The position numbers and the translations under genes are program-made. Shown here one piece after another: positions 55,662 through 64,000 of a stretch of 64,000 nucleotides of DNA. The DNA is taken from assembly GCA_018881555.1 (NCBI GenBank), contig JACAXG010000268.1, positions 364,912 through 428,911 of the forward strand. Direction: 5' to 3'. This stretch comes from Amblyornis subalaris. Lineage: Eukaryota > Chordata > Aves > Passeriformes > Ptilonorhynchidae. Each line of letters starts with the position of its first letter. Positions within the stretch are counted from its first letter, which is position 1. The notes under the pieces were generated by a model. The model was given only the letters and a program-made list of their open reading frames with translations, did not search any database and was not told the DNA's origin.

Positions 55662-56593
55662 CTTTTCAAAAAANACATTTACTGTTGAAAACGTCCTTCA
55701 GACATTTCTCCTTGCAAGTTTCTGGCTATTCCCAGGGGTCCACAGNAGAGGAATTCCCCGTCTCTTTGAGGACAAACAGATTCAGGAGCAGCAGTGCCCT
55801 GCAGGGTGAGGGGAGGGTTTGCTGACAAGGCAATGACCTCAAATATTGCACAGAGGAAATGAGATAATCTGCCCAAATCTACGTGCCCCGAGTCTCAGCC
55901 CGAGGATGTGGTTTCATCATCTCCTCCTTCTCTTCCAAAGGGAGAAGGGAGCATTTTGTCTCATCCCGAGTATTGCCACAGACAGATTGCCAGAAATGAT
56001 GCTGGAGCGTTCAAAGCACCGACTGAGTCACTCTGGGACATCCTTTCCCTTGAAATGTGAGGAAGTTCAGCATCTCTGGTTTCGGATGTTCCTCTCCTCC
56101 GGTTTCACCGTCTCTGAAGGGGAGGTAAAAGCAGGAGGATTCATTCAATTCCACGGTAAAAATAGGATGTGAATACCAAGTGATACCAAAGCACAAGTGG
56201 GATGGTGTCATTATTCCTAGACAGTGTTCCCAGAAATAATTCCATGCAGGGAGGCTACTGGGCACATTGCTTTGTCTCCATGGGGTAACAGGCGTTTGGA
56301 CCAGGATGCAAATCCTCCCCAGGAATGATTTCAGCTTGCCCAGGGACACACAGCAGGGCTGGCATTCCTTGAGGCTCATGCCCAGTCTCCCTTCAAACTC
56401 TCAGTTTTTAAGGCACAGTTCATCTCTCCCTAAAATTCATCTGTTCTGGGAATCAGGGAATTGGAGCAGGAGGAACCCTGAGAGNGCTCCTTCCCCCCCA
56501 GTGACACAAGGGCACCCTCATGGGGGTGACTGATGGATGCAGATCCCCCCAAGGGCTTTGAATCCCACCCTGCCCAGATCCTACCCGTTCACA
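55662..56593. other. unique stretch
   Basis: No gene or element recognised. GC-neutral. Confidence 0.55.
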
Positions 56594-56836
56594 ACTGAAG
56601 GAGAGCAGGGTTAGATGGGATATTGGGAAGGAATTGTTCCCTGGGAGGCTGGGGAGGCCCTGGCACAGGTTGCCCAGAGAAGCTGTGGCTGCCCTTGGAT
56701 CCCTGGAAGTGTCCAAGGCCAGGTTGGATGGGGCTTGGAGCAGCCTGGGATAGTGGAAGGTGTCCCTGCCTGTGGCAGGGGTGGCACTGGCTGAGCTTTA
56801 AGGTCCCTTCCCAACCCAAACCATTCNGGGATTCTT
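56594..56836 (+). mobile_element. CR1 fragment, type A with 3' end
   Basis: CTGAAGGAGAGCAGGGTTAG, TGGGATATTGGGAAGGAATT, GGTTGGATGGGGCTTGGAGC and GTGTCCCTGCCTGTGGCAGG, then GCTGAGCTTTAAGGTCCC and CCAAACCATTC. Sharply 5' truncated. Confidence 0.95.
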
Positions 56837-58199
56837 TATGAAACCATGAACCAAACCTGTTCCTAAATCATATTAGGGGTCAAAAGATCCTGTAAAATAT
56901 ATTCCATATTCCTTCTTGGCTANAAACTTACAATAATATGGATAATAAGGAATAATTTATNTGTATGAAATAATGCAATTCCTATACAATACACTTATAC
57001 AATAATATAATAATGGGGATAATAGAATAATTAAAAAAACACAACAAAACCCACCAGCACTGTGATCTGTTGGCCAAATCTGACACCTCCAGCCTGGGAA
57101 CTGCCTCTTGCCCTGGACCTCGAAGACAAGCAACACAAATTCCCTTATTTTCCTCTTATTCCCATCACAGTTTTAACACAGGCTGAATCCACAGGTAGCC
57201 AAGACTATTTTCACCAAGTTAATCCTCGGGACTGCAGGGATCTCAAACTCCTGACTCATCCTATACCCTTGCAAAGACTCTCCACTTATCAAATATGAAT
57301 TCCCAGGAAAATGAAAACCTTTCCTGTTTCTGCTCAGGATTACGAAATCACACTTTGGAAGTGTTTCCATCTCAGGGCCACCACTTTTGCAGGCTGGATG
57401 TCAGCGGCAATCTTTCCCCAGAAAAAAAGGAGAGCAACTTCGCAGACATCCAAGCTGTTCCTATCCCAAAGGATTTGTGTCCCTGACGTATTTAAGGAGG
57501 ACATGGAAAAAACAGCGGATGAGGAGCTGAATTCCCTCTCCTCATCAAACNTGAGTGGCAACAAAGCACAGAGCAAAGGGTTACCTCCCAAAAATCCCAT
57601 TGATTCCTTTCTCATCATCTGTTTCCAACCCAAATGTTGGATTTAACCTTAGTTTCCACACAGGAGCACCTGCAGAGGTGGAAGAAGTGCTTCCCCTTTT
57701 GTAGGCAANGAGGAGATCCGTGAGCAGCTCCAACATTCCCTGTGTCCCGTTGAGGAAATTGGTCTTGTTTTGCAACAGAAATAGAGAAAAGCACATGTTT
57801 AGGAGATTTCCTCAACTGCAATCCCTGTCCACGTGCCTGGGATGAACTAAATCGGGATTAGTAACCATGACTGGGCAGTCACTTGATCACCCAGACATGT
57901 GACAACACACAGGAACGGGACAATTCCTGGCAAAGGAAACCTTCAGGAATATGAAGTCCGTGCTCCAGTTCTGCTCACTCAGCTTTTGGATTCACTGCGG
58001 ATAAATATTCCAGCAGGGATTTCCATGGGCAGGGAAATGTTTCCCAAACACGGCAGCTTGGAAAGAAGAGCACAGGGCTTTTTTTTCCAGGAAATTTCCA
58101 ATCCCTGTGCAAGACAAACACGATTCCAGCCCATGGAGAGTGGGAATAGGCTCTAACAGGAAAAGGAAGCACACAGGGTTGAAACAGAAATATCCCAAT
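56837..58199. other. unique stretch
   Basis: No gene seen. 56890-57050 is strongly AT-rich with irregular AATAAT repeats. Open frames at 57295-57646 have no recognisable domain. Confidence 0.5.
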
Positions 58200-58252
58200 A
58201 GGATCATGGAATATCTTGAGTTGGAAAGGTCTCCTAAGGATAATCAAGGCCN
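58200..58252 (-). mobile_element. CR1 3' terminus scrap, type D
   Basis: GGATCATGGAATATCTTGAG then TTGGAAAGGTCTCCTAAGGA matches the antisense type D end seen at 6107. Confidence 0.7.
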
Positions 58253-58551
58253 ATTTCAATTATCCTGAGATTGCTTTTAAGAAGGAATTATTGGACAAAA
58301 AAATCTGCAAGCAAAGGAGGGGTTTAAAAAAATCTTCTCTGGTTTGCAGGTATTTCATAACCCAAACCACCAGCTTTGGACAGGTGACAAAGTCTGGAAC
58401 CTGGAATGTGCAGCGGAAAAGGCAGAGAAGAAGCACTGCTGGAATTCAGCCTGAGAGCTGGAGAGAAAATGGGAAGTGATGGGTTGGCTTTTGGTCCGGC
58501 TGGGAATTGGTGTCCATGGGAAAGGAGGGGTTGTGTGAGCTTCCAGGTGAT

Positions 58552-58597
58552 GGAATTCTGCATCCAGGAATTCTGCATTCCAGGAATTCTGCATCCA
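58552..58597. repeat. 15-16 bp tandem repeat, three units
   Basis: GGAATTCTGCATCCA, GGAATTCTGCATTCCA, GGAATTCTGCATCCA. It ends a few bases before the 5' edge of the next CR1 copy. Confidence 0.9.
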
Positions 58598-58601
58598 GCT
58601 C

Positions 58602-58895
58602 TGGGATCCCAGCACAGGAAGGATGTGGAGCTGCTGGAGAGAGTCCAGAGGAGGCTCCAGGATGAGCAGAGGGATGGAGCAGCTCTGCTGGGAGGAAAGG
58701 CTGGGAGAGCTGGGATTGTTCAGCCTGGAGANGAGAAGCTTTGGGGTGACCTCATTGTGGCCTTGCAGTGCCTGAAGGAGCTGACAGGAAACATGGAGAG
58801 AGACAATTCCCAAGGGATGGAGGGACAGGACACAGGGAATGGCTTCAAACTGCCAGAGGGCAGGGTTAGATGGGATATTGGGAAGGAATTGTTCC
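58602..58895 (+). mobile_element. CR1 fragment, type A, 3' end missing
   Basis: GGATCCCAGCACAGGAAGGA, GAGCTGCTGGAGAGAGTCCA, TGGGAGGAAAGGCTGGGAGA, GTGACCTCATTGTGGCCTTG and AACATGGAGAGAGACAATTC, then GATATTGGGAAGGAATTGTT. It stops at GTTCC; the last 180 bp of the element are absent. Confidence 0.95.
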
Positions 58896-60257
58896 AGCCC
58901 TGGATCCAGAAGGAGTCTTGGAGGAGGGAAACTCGAGGCCTGTGCAAGGATCCATCCATCACAGGATGGACTGTCCAGCCAAGTGGGTATTAAGTCTGAG
59001 ACTTTCCTTGTGCCTGCATTTTTTTATGCCAAAAATCCCAGCTATTTAGAAAAACATGTTTTTGTGGAATTTTCAGCCATTTCCTCTGAAAATCTGGTGC
59101 TGTTTCCTGAAGTCCAAGAGCTTTATTTTTACATTTCACAGATCCACGTGCAGACAGATTTTTGTAAATTAATGTTCATATTTAGCAGGGTGTAGCTGAC
59201 AAATGTGAAGCTTTTCAATCCCTCCAAAGTGACTTTGCACTCGTGATTTTAATTAGAATTTCGGTCCAGGTGGAAAGCAATCCTTTGTTGCACCGTGTAC
59301 AGGACTTCCCCGTGAGTCCATAAGAAATTCCAGGCTGTGGGGTTGATCCATCCTCTCCCAGAAATCCCACCCAGGGTTAAGGCTGCTGGGCCACACATCT
59401 CAAATTCGGATGAGAAAGATGAAGGCCACAAGAAGATGTTCCCATCTCCAGTTTCACACATTCCCTGGGTTTCCTCCTTCCTGGCTCAATCCATGCTGGA
59501 TCACATCCCACAGAATCTCCAGCCAGGGCACGAGGGTTTTTCTAAATCAACTTCTCACCAGCTCAGCACCACGTTGCAAAATCTGGGTTGCAGAAAACAT
59601 TTTTCTGTGAAACTCAATAAAGTGTCTTTTCTTTTTCCGAGTTGTCCCTCCTTGCCTTCATTTCCTGTCTCCCCCAGAGCCCTGCGTGGTTTGTTTGCTT
59701 TTCAATGATGAGGGGAAGGGAGTGGGAATAGGAGAGAATTTATTTCTATTTACTCGGGTTGATTTGATGAGGTTTCCACGATGAAGAAATGTCTTCTTTC
59801 CCGAGGCAGAGGCAGCGAGGAGAACTGCTTGATTCGAGGAAGTCCAGGGGCAAAAGCAAATAAAAAATCAGAATATTAATTTCCCTGGCTGACTGTTAAA
59901 AAAAAANAATGATGAAAACCACCAAAGTGCAGAAAAATTGAAGTTCCCTTTGTTTACATACAGAAGCCCAAAAATCAATATGCAAATTGGCAACACTTTT
60001 TATAATGCACAGGAGGAGAAAGNGCTGGAGAAACGGCTGATGCCAAGCAGATCTCTGGGCCTGATGTGTCAGCAGCCCTGACAAAATCCAGGATGTTCTC
60101 TCCCAAAAAAAGGAGGTGGTTTGGATGAGGAGGGGGATGCTGTGGTGTAAAGGCATGACAGAAATCAGAGGGTCCACAAAAGCTTCCAGAGTTTTATCAG
60201 GAAATTACACACTTGGAAATTGATGTAAATTAATCCCTGATCTCCTGTATAAGAACA

Positions 60258-60342
60258 TGGAAGGAAGGAAGGAGGGAAGGAGGGAAGGAAGGAAGGAAGG
60301 AAGGAAGGAAGGAAGGAAGGAAGGAAGGAAGGAAGGAAGGAA
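60258..60342. repeat. GGAA microsatellite
   Basis: About 21 units including GGAG/GGGA variants at the 5' end; the last 14-15 GGAA units are uninterrupted. GGAA is the core of ETS-family sites. Confidence 0.97.
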
Positions 60343-60759
60343 CTCAGCTACCAGTGTTTGAGACACACACATCAACTCCTCATCTTCCACACTTCTCCAA
60401 GTGCTTAAAAAGTGTCTTTAATCCTCTGAGACCTGACCACGAGCTCCTTCACTCCCAGCATTCAGAAGGATCCCCTCCATCTTCCCAAGAAATGAGTTTT
60501 TTCCAGCTCCCCGCGTGGTTTGCATTTCCTTGCATTCAGAAATGAAACATAAGAAGGCCTTTTCTCTCCTGCCTGGACTCAGTGCTGATGTTTAAATTGA
60601 GGGATGGTCCAGGCTGGACTGGATGTCAGAATTAATGCTCTTATATCCTTTTATACACTGAATTCTCAGCTGGCACAGCTGAGCTAAACCACCAGCAACG
60701 TTCCCAGTGTGCTGCCCCTTCGGGAATGCTGTTCTAGGCTTGTGGGAAATGGGAGTGAG

Positions 60760-61060
60760 CGGGATATTGCCTTAAACCCCTCCACTCTTTGACAAGCCGA
60801 GCCTACACTTAACAGCAGCCTGGTAAGTGCAGGCCCCATTACCTCGAGGGGTAATGGCAGCCGAGATTGATCTATTGTGAGTCCTACAAATTTGAACAGT
60901 TACACTAAACGCTATTAAAATGTATGGAACCTCTTTGTCTTCAATTATTAAATGGAGTAATTTATGAAACCCAATCTCAATAACCTCACTGTCCTACTGG
61001 CCGGCCCCGCCGAGAGCAAGAGTAAATGCAGAGAACATCGCTATCGATCCCTTTGGAAAG
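60760..61060. promoter_or_regulatory. candidate conserved non-coding element with palindrome
   Basis: Repeat-free block. CCATTACC (60836-60843) and GGTAATGG (60850-60857) are perfect 8-bp reverse complements around TCGAGG; each arm contains a TAATGG-type homeodomain word. Also GAGATTGATCTATTGTGAG, AAATTTGAACAGTTAC, TCTTCAATTATTAAATGG, AGTAATTTATG and GCCGGCCCCGCCGAGAGC. Enhancer function is inferred. Confidence 0.3.
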
Positions 61061-62194
61061 GGGGGAAAAGGAGGATCAGGCCTGTTAACCCTTCCCTGCA
61101 GGAGAAAGTGGTTCAGCTCGTGGTTTCTTTTCCCCCCAGAGGTCGTGTCCTTCTTTCATTTCTGGGCTCGGGTTTCAGTCTGACAAGTGGTAATTGATTC
61201 CGCCGCTGGTCGGGCTGTGGGGGTAAGTGGGGGATGAAGTTTCAGTGAAAACAAATAGCACTTCACGGGTCTGACCTTTCCTCTCGAAGCTTTTGTTGTG
61301 GTTTTCCTTGGGATGTGCAGCTTAAAGACTTCTAAACCAGCGGTGTCTATCTCAGGAAGTTGCAGGTTTTTGGCCCGGAGTTAAAGCCTGGGTTTTGTCT
61401 TTGGGTCTCTTGGCAACCTGGCCTAGAAAATCGGGATTTTTTTTTTCCCCCCCATCTTCTTTCCCATGACTTTGCACAAGACACGAGGACGCGGTCCAGG
61501 AGGAGCTGGGACACTGTGCCAGCAGGCTGAGGTTCAGAGCTCAGCGTTTCGGTGTCCAGCAGGGCTGTTTGGAGACAAAACAAGCGTTCAAATATAAAGG
61601 CAGCTTCTCAAATCGAGCCATCCACGGAGGAGGTGGCAGATCTACCACCTTCTGTTTGTTGCTTTTCTTTCTCTGCCTTTACCAACTCAGCATCTTGTCC
61701 TCGTTCCCACTCGTGCTGCCCTAATTTAGCCTGGTTTAAAACCAGGTCTCAGCGGGCACTTTGGCAAGAGATCCAGAGCTCGTCGCCGGATTGCAGGAGA
61801 GTGATTTGAGCTAACGAGAAACACTCCAATCCAACAAGCAAAAAGCACATTGACCTGAGTGGGAATCTTTATTCTGTCTGGAGCACAAAGGAAAATATCC
61901 TCGGGGGCTCTGTCCCAATGCTTCCAGTCAGGGATAACATCTCTCCGAAGCAAACCCCTCTATTTACAAACAAGTTGTTTTTGCCAAAGTCAGCTTTTAT
62001 TTTAAGGTGTTCTCAGAAGGAGCTCAGGGCTGAGCAGCAGCCACCAGAATGTTGCAACCCACGAGTTTTGCCAACAGTAACNACATTTGCGAGGGGAAAG
62101 GTTTAATGGGGGTTTTTTTCGCTTCTCTCGAGCGTCCTGAATTTTTGAGGGAGCTCTGATGGTTCTCTGCTGCCTACAGAGGGAATGGTCTTAT

Positions 62195-62446
62195 GCTGGA
62201 GGAAAGCAGGGTTAGATGGGATATTGGGAAGGAATTGTTCCCTGGGAGGGTGGGGAGGCCCTGGCACAGGTTGCCCAGAGAAGCTGTGGCTGCCCCTGGA
62301 TCCCTGGCAGTGTCCAAGGCCAGGCTGGATGGGGCTTGGAGCAACCTGGGATAGTGGAAGGGATCCCTGGGTGGAACAAGATGATCCTTAAGGTCCCTTC
62401 CAACCCAGGCTATTCTGGGATTCCATATTTCTGTGATTCTGTGAAA
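62195..62446 (+). mobile_element. CR1 fragment, type A with a small 3' deletion
   Basis: GGAGGAAAGCAGGGTTAGAT, GGGAAGGAATTGTTCCCTGG and GGCTTGGAGCAACCTGGGAT, then GATCCCTGGGTGGAACAAGA, TGATCCTTAAGGTCCCTTCC and TTCTGTGATTCTGTGAAA. CCCATGGCAGGG, present in most copies, is missing before GTGGAACAAGATG. Two 8-bp terminal repeats are visible. Confidence 0.96.
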
Positions 62447-63413
62447 GNAAATCCCTGCCCTTTAATCTGGACAAAGCCCTTCCATACACACCAGAACATT
62501 TCTGAATTGTGCAAATGTGGGGCATGAATTTTGATTTATAGACCTGCATTTAAAATGCACCGGAGAGGCTGTGCCAGCACGTGGACACCCAGGGAAATGC
62601 AAAGGATGAGGGATAACGACAAGGACCTTAAATCACAGGATGATCCAAATGGTGCCTCCAGATGTGCCAGGGATCTTTTAGGCTAATAAAATCTGTCACA
62701 GTGTATGAATCCTTCCCATTTGAAGGAAAGGGAACAAAAGGACATTCTGGAAAGGATAATCATAATTGCTCAGGTCAAATTCTGATTTATTTTAGCCCAG
62801 ACAGGAAATATTTAAACATTTGCTATAGCAGCCATGCATACCATGAGATGTACTATTTTTTAAATAAGCAGCACGAATTTTCCATCCTGATAAAAGAGGA
62901 ATTCCATTGGATTGCTAAAATAAAACAAGACAAACAAAAGCAAACAGATGTAACAGAAAACATTTCTGAAAAGGAAATTCATGTTGCAAAAACCCCTTGG
63001 CTAATCACAAAGTGATGCAGCTTTGAAAGGAAATACTTTGATTGCGTTTTTACTCCTCTGAGGAGTCAGATATTTGGAAATACCCGGGATTTTTTTTAAA
63101 AAGATTTCCTGTTGTGCACATGAAAACAAATTGCACACTCAGGAACTGGGGTCTGAGTCTTATCGTTGGTTTTATTTCTGAACCCAGGTGAGCCACGTGT
63201 GTTTCACAAGGGCAACTCCACNTGCTAAGGTGGAGATATTTCTGATTTTCATGGATGGGGAGCCTAGAGGAGAATTCACTGAACAAGCTTCANAGGATTA
63301 GGGTTGTTTGTCTACTTCCCTGTTACAACCTCCTTGAAAGTGGTGCAACTTTGGCAGAGTTTAAGTTCAGCTTAAAAAGTAGAGGAGTGTNTATATTCAT
63401 AAGCTTTTTATAC
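62447..63413. other. unique AT-rich stretch
   Basis: No gene recognised. A 117-residue open frame at 62662-63015 is Lys-rich and without known domain; AT-rich composition explains it. Confidence 0.5.
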
Positions 63414-63816
63414 AGAATCAAAAATCATGGAATGGTGTGGGTTGGAAGGGACCTTAAAGATCATCTTGNTCCACCCAGGGACACCTTCCACTATCCCAGG
63501 CTGCTCCAAGCCCTGTCCAGCCTGGCCTTGGACACTTCCAGGGATCCAGGGGCAGCCACAGCTTCTCTGGNCAANCTGTGCCAGGGCCTCCNCACCCTCC
63601 CAGNGAACAATTCCTTCCCAAGATCCCATCTATCCCTGCTCTCTGGCAGTTTGAAGCCATTCCCTTTGTCCTGCCCCTCCATCCCTNGGGAATTGTCTCT
63701 CNCCNTGTTTCCTGTAGCTCCTTCAGGCACTGCAAGGCCACAATGAGGTCACCCCAAAGCTTCTCNTCTCCAGGCTGAACAATCCCAGCTCTCCCAGCCT
63801 TTCCTCCCAGCAGAGT
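63414..63816 (-). mobile_element. CR1 fragment, type A with intact 3' end
   Basis: AGAATCAAAAATCATGGAAT, GGGTTGGAAGGGACCTTAAA and GATCATCTTGNTCCACCCAG, then GGACACCTTCCACTATCCCA, CTCTCTGGCAGTTTGAAGCC and CCAAAGCTTCTC. It shares with 62195-62446 the deletion that joins CCCTGGGTGGA to ACAAGATGATC. N bases are frequent. It ends at CCCAGCAGAG. Confidence 0.96.
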
Positions 63817-64000
63817 TATAAACTGGATTTTCTTCCTCATTTCCCTTGAAAATGAAGGGAAAAATGAATTCTGCCTCCCCTCGCCACCCCAAAGAGGCAG
63901 CAAAGTGGTGCCTGTGGTGGTGTCCCCTGAGTTCCCTTGGCTTGGCATGAATCCCTTTGTGAGCAAAATATCTGGGAGCAGCAAGGAAGTGCAGGCAGGC
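63817..64000. other. unique end of window
   Basis: No gene or element recognised. Confidence 0.6.

Larger units (their letters stand above)
58896..62194. other. unique stretch with GGAA array and candidate regulatory block
   Basis: No gene recognised over 3.3 kb. The GGAA array at 60258 and the block at 60760-61060 are listed separately. 61430-61450 is a T/C run. Confidence 0.5.

Noticed and set aside
60205..60390. Open frame with a Phe-Leu-Pro-Ser repeat
   Set aside because: Translation of the GGAA microsatellite.

Overview
The window looks like avian nuclear DNA, most probably from a neoavian or passerine bird. The main evidence is about 40 copies of the amniote/avian non-LTR retrotransposon CR1, all short and nearly all cut off at the 5' end. 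They total roughly 9 kb (about 14% of the window) and lie in both orientations in about equal numbers. I saw no mammalian SINE or L1, no recognisable LTR element or DNA transposon, and no bacterial or viral gene organisation. Single N bases are scattered throughout, as in a masked or draft assembly.

I found no protein-coding gene or exon that I can defend. The open frames are short and carry no recognisable domain. The longest ones mostly lie in CR1 copies or simple repeats, where the same translation recurs from copy to copy. The window is best read as intergenic sequence or the inside of a very large intron. The gene it belongs to cannot be named from the sequence.

CR1 types are named here by their own text. 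Type A is the commonest; read from its 3' end in antisense it gives TTTGGGTTGGAAGGGACCTT. Type B gives AATCATCAAGGTGGGAAGAG in antisense. Type C carries GCCTGGCCGTGGCACTCAGT. Type D gives CACCCTCTGGGGGAAGAAC in antisense. Types E (27671) and F (23353) occur once each. Type A copies dominate 5-15 kb, 31-36 kb, 42-51 kb and 55-64 kb.

Between the CR1 copies are long repeat-poor stretches. Several blocks in them are dense in homeodomain, GATA, SOX, RUNX, POU and nuclear-receptor-like motifs, or keep many CpG dinucleotides. These are at about 3.9, 4.7, 7.5, 10.3, 11.7, 15.7, 16.8, 18.5, 20.8, 22.9, 24.5, 33.5, 43.3, 50.7, 54.4 and 60.9 kb. They are candidate conserved non-coding or enhancer elements, as expected around a developmental regulator, but conservation could not be tested here.

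The most striking structure is at 50700-50791. A perfect 14-bp inverted repeat encloses two smaller hairpins, giving a three-way-junction fold in otherwise unique DNA. Next is a pair of CR1 copies at 11.2 and 12.5 kb that share a 51-nt tail not seen in any other copy here. Simple repeats include a compound ATT/GTT array (39029-39169), a 30-bp minisatellite (39301-39439), a GGAA array (60258-60342), and GATA and AAAT arrays.
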